Positions 35,457-48,793 of a stretch of DNA of 64,000 bases are shown in pieces. Under the pieces are notes generated by a model that made no database searches, was not told the origin of the DNA, and was given only the letters and a program-made list of their open reading frames with translations. Origin of the DNA: Sisyra terminalis (lineage: Eukaryota > Arthropoda > Insecta > Neuroptera > Sisyridae); NCBI GenBank assembly GCA_958496175.1, contig OY292275.1, forward strand, positions 33,557,701 through 33,621,700. The letters run 5' to 3'. A program made the translations under genes and the position numbers. Each line of letters begins with the position of its first letter. Position 1 is the first letter of the stretch.

Positions 35457-37249
35457 TTTTTATTCTAGTAAGCTTGGTTTTGAAGGAATCAAAGTGAATA
35501 TGAAATTGGAAAATCGTAAATTTGAATCCTTTGACGATAAATATTTATCAGTTTACCATTAGAAACTCTAGTCTCTTGAAGTCTAGAGTTATTAGATTTA
35601 TGTACGCGCATAAGAAGTTTGATTTATTTTGAGTGAATAAGAACTTTTTTTTAAATTTAAATGTAGAAAAGTGCCCGGTAAATGCCAACATCACTTCAAT
35701 TTATTAAATAAGGTCAAACTTTACATCTAGAGGAAAATCTTTTTAATTTTTCTACAGTTTCAACTAAAAATAACGAACTTTATTATTTCAAATCCAAATT
35801 ATTAAAATACCAATAATTAACTATGTAATCTATGTACCTATGTAATTATTTCAAAACGTTAAACCCTTAAGCCTCCTTACCATGCTAATAAGATGTAGAA
35901 GAAACTACAAAAACCAAACTAGAATTTGCAGTACCTAGACCATGTTTTAGGATCTAGAACTATCTTAGGTACAACTTTTTTTTTTCATACCAAATTTTCA
36001 TTCAAATTTTCATACCAAAATTTAAAAAAAAAAACTACTTTGAAAAAGCATACGCAGAAAGTACCGCAAAAATAAAGTTCTGCTTTAAATTGGATCAACT
36101 TGACAATATATAAAAATAATCAAAACATGTCAAATGTTTCACTTTTCAACAATGGTCTAATACCGAAAACATAGTATCTAATAAAGGCAAACAATATTAT
36201 TGATTATACTAATTTATTAATATAAGTTTAGTATTTGATGATAAATATGGAAATTTTCCAAATGTTAGGTATCAAGTTATTCAACGTTTCAAATTTCTTT
36301 TCAATATTTTTGAAAATTTAAATTTTTTCCTTTTACTGTTTTGAAAAAAAATCAATAAGTTTTTTAACGTTCACCTAAAAATTCATTTTTTAGTTACCAC
36401 AACAAATACGGTAACCTATGGTAATTTCCCGTGTGCACAACTACTACAATAATTGAATACCGTTACCATATTGTAAGAAGTAATTAGAGAATGTTTAGAA
36501 TCACTTTGAAATCTTAAAAATGGTTCTTAAACTTTCATTTGTTGTAATACGACTTTATGTTATATTTTCTGTCTTGAGACTCATATTATCTTTGAAACAT
36601 TAAGTGTTAGCGACATGAAAGGTTTAAGTGAAACAATGATATATAATTTTCCAAGTAAATAATTGGTAGTTCAAAGTATTCAAATAAATTTAAAATCATC
36701 ATTAGTCTCAAAAATACATCAGTATTTGTTTTAAAGTTCGAAATATGAATGGGTAGCTGTTATACCTATTTAAAAAATAAATTTGTTCAATTACACAATA
36801 TTGGATAATCACATCAAAGTACAATAAAAACCATTAAAAATTTACATGTTTGCATCAATACTTATTTTTCCACATAGTTTTCTATATATGTATAATTCAG
36901 TCAAAGATATTGGGAAAATATCTAGATACTAGAAAAAATACTTTTTTCAAAAGTACCCGAAGGTACATTGTGTGTTTAGTTCCTCTTTAAAACGAAAAAC
37001 GCAAATTCCTTAAGTTACTTTTTAAGATATTTAAAATGATATTTTTTGTTACTTTGTATATTAGATATGTACTAAGTTTCGTAACATATTAGGTAAATTT
37101 GTTAGGCAATCATATAATGATTTTTTTTTTATAAATTAGGAAAAAGTATGTATGTCTAATTTCCTGTTAACACAGCGTTCTTTAAAAACGATAGAAGATT
37201 CATAAAAGACATAAATTAAATCTTACAAAACAAAAGAAAATAAAACTCT

Positions 37250-37490
37250 GTATCTAATCTTTAGATATGTCGGTATCTAAGTTACTTTTCTGTATCTAAG
37301 ATACTTTTTAAGTAACAAGATAGAGATTCTTTTAAAAAGTTTCTTAGATACTTGTTACTTTTTGTCAAAAAATAAAGGAACTTAGATACTTTAAAGTATC
37401 TACACTTTAAAACTATTATATTAAGTAAAAGTAAACCTATACTAAGCCTTTACTATAAAGTAAATAAGATACTTTTTTTCCGACAGCTCT
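37250..37490. repeat. AGATACTTT-rich inverted repeats with hAT-like end
   Basis: The motif AGATAC/GTATCT recurs about ten times in both orientations, giving several small hairpins. The stretch ends in CCGACAGCTCTG, whose complement CAGAGCTGTCGG looks like a hAT terminus. The opposite end was not located; similar motifs start near 36930. Confidence 0.4.
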
Positions 37491-38343
37491 GCATATGTAT
37501 TATCTTACCCAAAATGTGTAGGTATGTGAAAAGAGGCCTAACTTATAGGTACTGTTAAAGCGATATTCTTTAGAGTAAAGATATTCAAAAAAAAAAGGAG
37601 AATGATGCACAAATGGTTCATAAACCTGTCCAGATTTATATTTTTTTGTATCACAGGGTTTCTGATTGTTAGTAAACCGTGCGTTCATTGAAACTTGGAA
37701 GATGGTATTTATCAGAAAATGTTTGGAATTTTTAAACAATTTCGGTATTTTTGGGACATTAATACCATATATTTTACTAAAAAGAAAAGAAATACTTTCT
37801 CCCCTTGTTTCAATACAATTTTTGCTTTTTATCGTAAATGAGGTCTAAATTTTGATTTGAAAAAAAAAATAAAAATGAGCCTTGTTTTGAAAAATGGAAG
37901 TGTCATTTTTATTATCACTGGCGCCTTGATAACTATTTTTTACTGTAGTGGTAGGTACTTTAGAAATAAGATGTGATAATAGTATCGCTTTTTCTTAAAA
38001 AAGAAAATATTTACTGAGGTATTAAAAGAGTTAGGTTTTGAACCATTTGTATATTGAACCTTATGATAATACGATAAAAATGTTCATAAAAAGGATAGGT
38101 ATGTGTGTTGATGACGGTACGAAAGATCTGTTGAATTTCGTCGCCTGGAAATAACGACAAATTGATGATATTCAATAAACAAAGTTCAAAAGCACTGAAG
38201 CATATGTTATAATAGTTAATCAAACATTAATTTACAGTGACGTATTAAAAATAACTTTAATTGATCTTAAGGTATATCTTACGGATCACCAAAACCAAAA
38301 TACCAAAACTTCATGGGGAAATTCATGTTCATCGTAATTGTTA

Positions 38344-38519
38344 ATGCATCCAAATGCAGTTCATCGATTATCTCATGCAATATCATTAATTTTGTTGACA
38401 ATTGTATTTGTTATTAATTCAACTGAATGTTCGGAAAATTTTTGTTTAAGACATGTATCATCATTGAAGAATAAAGATCCGTTAATCGCTACTAATTTTC
38501 CTATTTTATTAATCAGTCA
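38344..38519 (+). other. Short open frame with signal-peptide-like N terminus
   Basis: 58 codons from the ATG. After MHPNAVHRLSHAI comes a hydrophobic core SLILLTIVFVI and a small-residue region, like a secretory signal with cleavage near TECS-EN. Two cysteines follow. It ends at the edge of a GC-richer, transposon-like sequence (TAGCGTAGCGTGGCGAGTG from 38522). A donor-like CA|GTAGCG overlaps the stop. It could be a first exon of a secreted protein or chance; no family was recognised. Confidence 0.25.
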
Positions 38520-38720
38520 GTAGCGTAGCGTGGCGAGTGCAAGACACCATGGCTCCGGGAGGTAAATGAAAATGGGGCGGCATATTGGCATTGATAATTT
38601 CATAAAAGGTGTTGTTCAAAGAGTAAATTTTTAAATAATTAAAGAATTTAGAAATATTTGACTTTGTACCAACTTTCTTGACAAATGATGAAAAAATAAC
38701 GTTGGTCCCAAATTGATCCA
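38517..38720. mobile_element. Probable transposon end fragment
   Basis: CAGTAGCGTAGCGTGGCGAG is typical of hAT-like termini with a CAG-TGGCGTAGCG pattern, and it is followed by a GGGGCGGCA stretch. No partner end or clear duplication was found. The 70-codon minus-strand frame here lacks support. Confidence 0.35.
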
Positions 38721-39417
38721 AGTCTGGTTAGTCCCCAGAAAAATCTAAAGCTTACAGACCTACATTTTTTAACTGAAACTTAGTGTTATTTTTATTATTA
38801 AATTTAAAAAAAAATATTTTATTGAAATTTTTTGACATTGGTACAGTAAGTGACTATTGCCGGTATTAAATATTATTTACAAAAATAACCCTTTTTTTGC
38901 AAACAAATATTAATCAATCTCCTTCTTATACGTACGTGAAGTAGAGTAATAAATTTTTTGAAGTTCAAAGAATGTTTCTTCTTTGTATTTTTTTTCGCTA
39001 ATTTTATTTAATTGCAAAAAAAATTTTGAAAGTAAATAATATATTTCCCACTGAATCAATAAATACCTGCTTACGGATTATATAAAAATTTGGATGGCTT
39101 CATTTATAGGAGAGAAGATTGATAGGAGCGATAGATACCATATACCACATACAGCGTTATAAAAGTTTCACATTTCTATACTATTGATATATTAATTCTT
39201 TATTTCAAGTAGGTATATCTATATCAGCACTAATTGATATCATTTTATGGTAAAATATAACAATAACTATATATTTAATACGTAAAATCTCCTTTTAAAT
39301 ATTTTACTTTACGACCATATAATATGATATTTAGCGATTAGAAAATTTCTTAAAACAAATCTTTTAACCACATTTTTTTTATTTCTTTAAACCATAAATA
39401 AAAGTAAGTATTTTCAA

Positions 39418-39576
39418 TTGTTATTTACCGTTTTTTATATAATTATCAAAGTCTTGAGTGGCTCTAGGGTTAATAAAATTCGTAAGTCGAGAAATATCGA
39501 AAAATTGAAAGGTATTCAAACCGAATACCTACCAGTTTTGAAGTGGCCACCCTGACCACTCGGCCACCAATAGACT
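39418..39576 (-). mobile_element. tRNA-derived SINE, copy D
   Basis: Full-length but diverged copy on the minus strand. The complement of its head reads TGGCCGAGTGGTCAGGGTGG, and the B box and GCGACGG tail are decayed. 38721-39417 shows no gene. Confidence 0.82.
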
Positions 39577-39856
39577 AAAAGCAAGCATTGTAATTGTAAA
39601 AAAAACACGATTTTTGAGATATCAAAAGAAATTTCCACGTTAGCATCGTTGCAAATTTATTTTAACTTTTTTATGTATAACTTGTATGTATATATTTTGC
39701 ATACCTCAAAAAAGAGCACGAATAAATTTTTTAAAGAAATTTACGTTTTTATTAATATTAGAAGATATTTAAAAAAGTTTTACAAAACTAAACTTAATGT
39801 GTTACTGAATCATATATTCATAAATGGCTTTTTGACGTTCTATTCTTTTTCTTAGA

Positions 39857-39880
39857 CAGTGATTCTCAAACTTCCTTGGT
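39857..39880 (+). mobile_element. hAT-like terminal motif
   Basis: CAGTGATTCTCAAACTTCC matches the same terminal pattern as 1901. The partner end was not found; the element may run rightward and be truncated. Confidence 0.4.
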
Positions 39881-40373
39881 AATGTATCGTTTAATTTGTC
39901 TTAATATATTTATGTACCATAAATTATTCTGTTTCCAAATAATTATTAGATTATTATTAGATTAGTATATTAGATGTTTTGTAATTAAATAGTGGTTAAA
40001 AATCAAATTATATGTCATCTATATAATAGCAAATAAATTGAAAACTTCCAAGAAAACAGGGAGAAAAAGAATTGGAATCCTTGATTCGTTATAAAGAAGA
40101 AGAAATAGTTATGATTGGTTGAGCTGATTATAAGGCAGAAAAAAGTGATTCATAATTACTTAAATGGGGTTGGAAAATGACTTTAAAAAAATATTCAATT
40201 TAAAGTTAGGAGCTCAATGGCAATCTTTTGGTCGATGTGAAAGATTATGTCCATTTGACCTATTGCTTATACTAAGCTCTAGTAAAATGATAACAATAAA
40301 ATTTGAATAGTATAAAGTCTGCTTAGTCAGCTATTTATTGATGCAAAATTATTTGATTCAAAAAGAAGGAAAA

Positions 40374-41260
40374 GCCAAGAGTAGGGGTCGCCAAAATGGT
40401 CGAAATGGACCCTTTGGGACCGATTTAACATTTTTGGAGGATTGATTGATTTAAAACAAGGGTGATCACCCGTGGCCTACGGGCATTGACATGAGTCCCA
40501 ATTTGACCATTTTTCCGGTTCTCGAGATAGATTACATATTTACAAAATATTTTTATTTCATTATGGCCAAAGTGGTGAAAACCAATATATTAACAATGTC
40601 TACAGTGTATCTTCATCTAATATGAAAATATATTATAGTTTTATATGTGGCCCGTGGAGCTATGATGCATTTCCAAAGAGGCCCACAAGATTAGCGGTAT
40701 GTGTAGAATGAATGTGCTGGATTTATCTAACAGATAAATTTTTATTTATAATAGCTATCTGAAGGATCTAATCAGTGGTAGATTTGCTAGTAGGCTGAGT
40801 AGGTTGAAGCCTAGGGTGGCAAATTTAGTTTAAAAATTTTTTTTTGTCATACTAGAAATAAAAAAGACCATTATCACATACAAACAGAAAATAAGTCTCC
40901 AAAATTTAACAAAAATTTAAATATTTTAGTACTGCACAGTATACTTAACATTCTAACGTCTGAATACAACATGTATATTAAACTTTTGCGTTGATGTAAG
41001 ATTATATAATAATGGCGATAGCGCAAAAATTGCGATTCTAATCGGTAGAATAAATGTAGTTAATCCACCACTAAATATAATCTTTATATCCATAAATAAA
41101 CATACCGGTCTTAAATGTTTAAAATCATAAGACAATGGTACAAACACTGGGAGATTCATTTTAATTAACAGGAAATAAATTTTATGGGCACCGATGAGAG
41201 ATTTCAAAAATTATGTGGGGGGGTGATAATTTATAAAGTTTGGCGAGCTCTGGCCTAGAG
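40374..41260. mobile_element. hAT-type non-autonomous element with near-identical 8-base duplication
   Basis: Body 40382-41252 begins TAGGGGTCGCCAAAA, and the complement of its right end begins CAGAGCTCGCCAAAC. The flanks are GCCAAGAG (40374-40381) and GCCTAGAG (41253-41260), an 8-base duplication with one change. The interior has GTGGCCTACGGGC and TGGCCCGTGGAGC patches often seen in hAT elements. No transposase frame survives. 41261-42723 shows only weak open frames. Confidence 0.7.
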
Positions 41261-42718
41261 GAATAATCAAGGTAGTTAGGTTGCGAAATTAGTAAGCGCC
41301 TAATTCGAATCTAGTAATAAGCAAATAGACCTAATGCACAAGTTCTAAAAATAATTTAAAATTTTTTCTAGACTATTATCAAAATATAATGTAGCTGTTA
41401 TTTTTTAATTTTACTTGATGAAATTTTAGAAATATTCATTTAAAAATGCAAAAAAAATTGTTAAATTCAAAATACCTAAAACTAGCTCCTATTGGTTCGG
41501 CATTAAAATGACGTCACAATACAAAACTTCAAAATCCCATGGACATTTTCCTATGGCAAATGTTGTTTAACACTAAAGGAAAAGTTGTTTAAATCGTTTA
41601 AACATTATGTTAATGATTTAAACCATCAATCTACCCAACCTCTATTCCTAAGGAAAAAAATTACAATAACTTGTAGAGTATAAAAATGTTTTTCATGACG
41701 AAAATTGGAAAAAATTGTGTAAATTTGGAAAAAAATGTGTAAATTGTTACTTTTTTTATGGTAACTTATCAATGATCTGTTTATATCTCGGTTTCAATTC
41801 GCGTACTTATGGGTCTTCTGTGACGTCCCAGTACTCATCAGTATCGTTTTCAAACTCTGTACTTATCATTTTCAAACTCTCATTTGCTCATTAAAAAATA
41901 GGATCCTTAAATTAAAAGTTATAAAAAACTGTTATAAACAGCATTGAAATTTTAAAATGTAATCAAAATTTGTTAAAACAGTTAACGGTTTAAGAGTTAT
42001 TTAAAAAAATAAGTTAACAAAAGTTTATTATTGATTATCCTGTCGAAGTTATGTTTGTTTTTGTCATCCGTGACCTTAGGTTGTCATTAGAATATTTTAT
42101 AATCCTTTTTTAAAAAATAAACATATTGCATTTTAATCCAGCTATTAATCTTGTTCATGAATTAGCTGCAAGCACTTGAGTTGATGCGCTAGCGCTATAT
42201 TGTTCTATATTAATATTTTGTAAAGAACCAATTAATTGTAAAAAAGCATTGGATTTGTGAGTTTTCCATTTGCAAAAATAAAATGTGAAAAACTTTATAT
42301 AAATTAATTGAATTTGTCGATAGTAAGTCAAGGTCAAAACGTTTAGAGAAATTGAGTTTTTCAAGTCAAGATGATTATATTAAAATACTTGTAAATACGG
42401 AATGCAGCTCGTTATATAATATATCTCGCACTCCAAATATTTCTTTGAAGAACTCGTCTCCCATTCTCTGTGAAAATTAAACCGTCACTCGCACGCAATT
42501 TTGGTCACATTCAAAGTAATGGAGTGAAAAGTGTTGGAAAAACTTGATATCATTTTCTAGTCATTCATACACCCAATTCAGTTGTTCCAGCTGAGGTCAA
42601 ATATAATTAATGACATTAATAAGTGATTTTATTCTTCATGAAATCAATTTTTACCATTACCTTTTTATTTCGTTTTTCTTCAACTTCCACGTTACTGAAA
42701 ACATTTTTCTCTATCCAT

Positions 42719-42723
<5 letters not shown>

Positions 42724-42777
<54 letters not shown>
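42724..42777. repeat. TA microsatellite
   Basis: About 27 tandem TA units. The 61-codon open frame over it (Tyr-Ile repeats) is an artefact of the repeat. Confidence 0.95.
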
Positions 42778-42780
<3 letters not shown>

Positions 42781-44104
42781 CGGGTAAATATGTGATAAAG
42801 TTTTCTATATAATTGAATTAATAACGCAACTAAGATTTTTCTCATTGGTAAAGACATCGAGTGCACACGTAATTATAATGCTTTCAAATGCAATTAACTT
42901 ATCTATTTGTTTTTACCAACTATAAAATTTGTTTTTCAAATCAATATAGCACTGTTAAAGACACATGACATAAGCCTCGAAAATGTCAATGACAAATTAT
43001 CATTTAATTCGGAAAATATAAAATAAAGCTTCATATTTTGCAGTTTTTAAATTACATTATTTTAATAAACATCTCTAATGCTCGTAACACAACATTAATA
43101 TAGTTAACTTGTATCAAGTATTAGATAATATATTAGTTGCAGCACATGTTACCAACAATAAGCTAACAATATATCAAAGATGTATATCTAAATTCAATCT
43201 ACTTAAACTTTATTGCTTTATCATCAAACTTGCGACAAAATTTTGAAACTTGTTGGTAGTAAATTTAATTTTGTAACCATATTAATTTCCCAATCTTAAT
43301 TATTTTTTAATCAAATCAAATCATATATAATTAGAAATAAAACGGATTTTAATCTAATTTTCAACTTTCCATTTTAAGTATATGATTTTCATTAAAATTG
43401 ATTTGATTAATTAAGTAAAAAACTGCAGTTATTGTCCTATTTTTTCACTAGTTTTTCTATAGGTGCATTTTATTAAATTTCCACGATTGATTAAAATTCA
43501 ATGCAGTGTAATCATGTAGAATAATACCATTCAAATATTAAAATGGTAAAAACTCCCTTCTTTGATTTTTCATTTAAGTGAAAAATTATTATTAAATTTT
43601 TTGTTTGTTAAAATTATAAATTTTTAAAAAATATATATCCTAGATAACAAAGCAGATAATTTGTCATCTTTAGTTTATCCTCTACATCTTAGCAAAAGCC
43701 ACGTGAGAAGACTTAATGATGACGTTTGGAATACTTGGAACTGTAATCCTATTGAAAAGTCATGACGCCGCGATACACCCCTATTTTAACTCCATTAATC
43801 TATTTTATTTGTATTTTTCATCTAACATTTTTTTTTTCAAATTATTATTTTTAAAATATAAAAAAGAGGATGTTTATTTTATTGGTATTTTGAGCGCATA
43901 TATTTGGGTTCATGTTTTCAATACTATTTATTACAAAGAAAAAATGTTTATTTTTTGAAATAATATAAACATAGATTAATTTTATAGTAATAAGTACTCT
44001 TATCAGTATAATAATAGGTAAATTTATGTATGTTTATTGTAAATATGGTGGGAAAGTCTAAAAATAAATAATGTAAACACATAAGTGTGAAAACTAAATA
44101 TAAT
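42778..44104. other. Intergenic, no gene seen
   Basis: AT-rich sequence without supported genes. An 80-codon hydrophobic frame at 43716-43958 is rich in Phe/Tyr/Ile from T-rich DNA and has no splice or homology support. Confidence 0.5.
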
Positions 44105-44285
44105 TATCATGGTCTCCAATTTGAACTAACTGATCGTTGTTATTTATTTCAACCATCATTTCGATTTCCTTTAATTGACATTTTTTTTCATTTCCCGGTG
44201 TTGGTTATGAGTATTTCACGGGTTACAACTGGTTTTATATTATTTGGCGTATTAAAGAAAGCATAGAAAATGTCAATCCAAATAG
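44105..44285 (+). repeat. Dispersed repeat copy (family R1)
   Basis: Blocks TCTCCAATTTGAACTAACTG, GTTATTTATTTCAACC and GAGTATTTCACGGGTTAC match the 35.2-kb copy in order. The downstream half is lost. 44286-46202 shows no gene. Confidence 0.6.
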
Positions 44286-46202
44286 ACATTAAGTTTTGAA
44301 AAAAATACAGTAGATTGAAAATTAGTATCATTAAAGTAGATATATTTTTATTATTAAGTTGTAAAAATATTTATTAATATTATAACCGCTTGATATTTTA
44401 TTTAAGAGTCACGTTAAAAAAATTGGACAGTTAACCGCTATTGAAACGCACTGTAAAAAGAAATGGAGTCATACGGCATAAATTTCATTAGGTAACTGAA
44501 TTATATTTTTTTACAGTTAGTGCTGTTAAACAATATCAAAATTATAAATACTAAAATGCAATTTTCTGTTCAAAGCTTTTGTTATTTTAAATTACAGCCA
44601 AAATTTGCTTTTTGCGTAAAGTCCACTAAAACTGACCAAAATGTATTGTATGCATTTTGCCCGTGACCACTTTAGTATATTTAGTATAGAATTTTGGTTT
44701 GTAGGACAATTAGTAAAGAGAGGAAATATCGTGAAATATATTTACAAGTTTTTTGACCGCAGTCAATTAGGTTGTACACTAAGCTGTGTCAAAAAAATCG
44801 ACTTTTTTTTTAAAAAGATTTATTAAAAATATTATTCAGGATGAAAAAAATAATGTGAAATTTTTAGTATTTAATATTGATACTAAGAAGTCTATCATCG
44901 CAATTTTTAATTTTTCAAACCTAAACAACATATATTTTTGAAGGAAGTTGAATGTTCTACAAAAAATGTCGGATTGCAAGTTTTCACCGTTTTCATATAA
45001 TCGAGCTTTGAACAATAGTTTATTGTTTATTCAATTGTGGTCTTATTTATGTAATCTTATTTGCAAAAATGAACTATGAACATAAATTTGAACAAAAGTT
45101 CAAATAAATGTATTACTGACGTATTGCTCAAATACGTATTTCGATTGCCAAATAATTCTTCCTCAATAATCATCAAGTAGTATTGGATCGCTTCGTAACT
45201 ACTATGTGATGAGCCACATAGTTTTTCTACTTTATTTCGAAAAACACATACCCTAATTATTTTTTTTCACCATGGAAAATGTAATTAATTTATTTAAAAA
45301 TTTTTTGAAAGATTGAAAAGAAGATATAATTTGTATCAAATAACATATATACCAAATTTTCATCGTTGAATTATTTTGTTAATTCTTATTTATTCAGAGT
45401 TTAATTACTTTACAATAAGTCCTGGGGTTTTTATAACTATTTTCTTAGCGATCAAGACGCTGTTTTGTTTTAATTTCATTATGTATAATATTTATTTAGT
45501 GAAAAGAAAAGGAAAAGATACTACAATTAATTCTTATACAATCTCAATATGGAAAACATATAACATATTACAAACATATAATAGATTTAATTAAATTTTT
45601 ATTATAGTTATGTAACAGGCATCTTTTTATTTCCAATGTACAGTAATAAATTTATACATAATTTTAATGCTTGCTGTTCCTAATAATAAATTCCAAAACT
45701 AGAATAATTTATAACTTATAATTTCGAAGAAAAATAAAAAAAAAACCTTTCCAGTAAAAATGTAAGAAATACTCTTTGTGTGATCTTTTTTATCCATCTT
45801 CAGTATAAATTTCTGATTTTTTTTTGTCAACGTTTTTTTATGTTTCCAAGAATTATACTTAAAAGAAGCATAGTGACTCAATTTTTCCGGGAACGTAGCT
45901 ATACGATCTCTGTGCTAGTTCTCCGACCGACGCACTGTTCATTTAAAATGCTATTAAATGTGTTGTTGTCTACATATTTGTTCTAAATTTACACCTCGAT
46001 TTAGAAAATAGAATAAAATGTTATTCCAAAGGATAAGGTTTTCATTTCTTAAAAATTGACTAATTAGTGAATGTTAGTGGAAATATTTTTTACCACTAGC
46101 CTTGAAAAAAAATATTAATAGTAACAATCGGATCGATCGGGATTTTTCATAATTCAAGTAGTATAATTTTTTATAAATCAAAGCATGAGTTTCTGTAGTT
46201 TT

Positions 46203-46361
46203 TGTAACTACGCTTTATAACTAATAAGGTTTTTAGTGACTCTAGGGTTAATAAAAATCCGTAATCGAGAAATATTAAAATAATTTGCTTGAATGCAGGA
46301 TGGAACCCAGTACCTATCAGTTTTGGAGCGGTCAACTAAACCACTCGATCACCAGTAGGCT
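46203..46361 (-). mobile_element. tRNA-derived SINE, copy E
   Basis: Minus-strand copy from the tail (complement of CGCTTTATAACTAATAAGG) through the head (complement GAGTGGTTTAGTTGACCGC). The B box is altered. 46362-48094 holds no gene. Confidence 0.85.
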
Positions 46362-48094
46362 TAATTGAAATCAATTTTACTCAGCAAATCAAACAATAAT
46401 TGCCATTAAGCCATCACTCCCTATATAGTTTTATAATGCTTAAAATTTCTACAAATTTTTAAGTATAAATATTTTATTGTTGACTTGTCAACTATTTCTA
46501 GAATAAATTTCAAATATATTCGAATATTTTCAAGTTATTATTGTGTAGTTGTTAATATTATTTTCGTATCGAGTATCTTATAGAAAATCTAAAATTTGCT
46601 GTTTTTAGAAAACTGCTTTAATGAGTTATTGATTTTTCTACGTCAAAAATAATAAGAAGTTAAATCCAATAATTTAGATAGATATTCAAAGATATCTTAA
46701 TCGTTTAGCGTTATTCATCTAAAGCAAGGTGCACACAGACCTAGAAAACCTGGAATTATTAGGGAATTTTATTCTTAATTGTGAATTTTATAATTTTCAA
46801 AATTTTAAATAGTGATTTTGCTTATTTTTAAACTTATTCACGACAATCTTTCGTATAAAAACTTTGGCCAGTTTGATCAAAATCGATTGAGAACTATAGG
46901 CAACTATAGGAGTTATCCTGATGTCAAGGCCAGTTATAAAACATGTCTATAAATTTCTAAACCAATAGTATTTTGGAACCTAGTTCACTAATTAATGCAT
47001 GGGGTGAAAAAATAAATTTTATTATGAGAACAAATACTAATATTTCTCTACAATCTATCTAAAGATTTTTTTCCCAACTTTATAGATGATCATTTAGTCT
47101 AGTTTTTGAGCTTCTATTGAGTATTTTTTCTTCACTAAACAATAACTAATCACTGAGATGTCGGCGAATAAGTAAAACACCACTTTTCTACCACCGATAT
47201 CGTTGAGCTTGTGAGCATTTAGCAAAAAAAAAAGTTTATTGTGTGATTATAATATTTCGATAGGTGCATATTTTATGTTTGAAAAATACTAGTGAACATT
47301 TTTCGTCGCTCAATTCTGATTTCAAACAATACACAAAACTTCAAATGTATTAAATTATATTTTTGACTTTTTTTTGATAAAACTTCGACAACGCACATTA
47401 TTTTGATAATATTGCATACTATAATGGAACTGATCAAAAAACATCCATAAGACTTATAGCCTATTCCATCTATTACGCATAATTAATAATCGACTTAACT
47501 TCCAGGTTTGGTACCAAATTGAAATTCCGATTTCAGCAGACAATTTGTATTAATTTACGATAAAATCCCAGAAAAGTTAAAAATGGTTAAAACTACAATA
47601 ATCAAATATAGAAAAATAGCACAGTCACACCTAAATCAATTTGATTGTCAAATTTTACGAAACGTCACAGTTAATTTTAGTTTAGTCCTCTTTTTCTTTA
47701 AAAAAAGTCAATTTAATCCTAAATATTATGAAAATTATAATTAAAAATTAATTAATTTTTTGAATGCTGTTGTTTAGTTACTTTTTTTTATTTAATTGTG
47801 AAAAATACATAAAGCTACGTCCACCAAGAATATAAAACTAACTAAAAATTGAAAATACTATAATTAGAAACATATTTTTAATGAAATGATTTCTTAAAAC
47901 TGAACAAATGCAAATATTAAATAAGACAGGTAACCAGTCAAAATTGAAATGTAAGAAAAGAATAAGCAAGCATGTGTTTCTGTACTGAAAATTTCAAGCA
48001 GATATCCGTTAAATACCTTCCATTTATTTACTTATTTTTCAAATTATAGGAAAGCTTAAATACTTTGAAATTTTTAATTGCTCAAAAAGATAAG

Positions 48095-48793
48095 TTAAGG
48101 GAGTTCTCCCGTGTGATGGGTTAAAAATCATTTCTTTTTTTTTGCATAAATTGGTTCCTCAACATGTCTAGAATTTGTTAGTTAAGTGATTTTTTTAAAT
48201 TGGAAGTCTTTATTAAGATACAGTCATTACAAGGATACTGAAGTCGTTATAATTTTAAACGTACGTGAAACTTTAAACACGTTTTTTATTAAAACTGTTT
48301 TTCAAATTTGCTTCCATCATATCTCGAGAATGGTTTGACCGACTGACTTCAAATTTATAGGATAGACTCAATATATGTAGACGCATAGAATGAATAAAAC
48401 GTTCGAAAAATTTAAATATTTCTATTTTTATAGCAAAAAAAAAACCGTGCAAATGCAACTTTTTTATCAAAAGTCTGTCAAAAATCTAATTTTCCTTACT
48501 TTCAAATGATTTTATTTCATTCCATGCTTTAAAGTTTACTGATTAAAACGCCGTTTTTTTATTTAAGATAAGCCAATCAGCCGAAATCGTGTGAGAAATG
48601 GGTGTCAATGAAGGGCTATAACTCTATAACTCTATAACTATGAAGGGTTACAAGATACTTTTGGTTAAAAATTTATTTTCATTTGCATTAACTAAATACA
48701 AAAAAAATATAACAAACTCAAAGCTCTATCTTTTCATTGCTTTGCAAAAAGAAGGCTTAAAAAGCAGGCAGTCACACGGAAAACCCCCCTTAG
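48095..48793. mobile_element. TTAA-type MITE, imperfect ends
   Basis: Left end TTAA then GGGAGTTCTCCCGTGTGA. Right end TCACACGGAAAACCCCCC then TTAG, where one base of the duplication is changed. About 700 bases, AT-rich, no coding capacity; the 65-codon frame at 48273-48470 is incidental. It belongs to the same broad TTAA group as 26810-27277 and 51185-51865. Confidence 0.65.

Noticed and set aside
42155..42364. Terminal exon of a minus-strand gene (ending STQVLAANS)
   Set aside because: The codon pattern near the end looked coding-like, but no acceptor, family similarity or partner exon was found; chance cannot be excluded.
42610..42795. Small protein with Tyr-Ile repeats
   Set aside because: Produced by the TA microsatellite; the same applies to 50120-50365.
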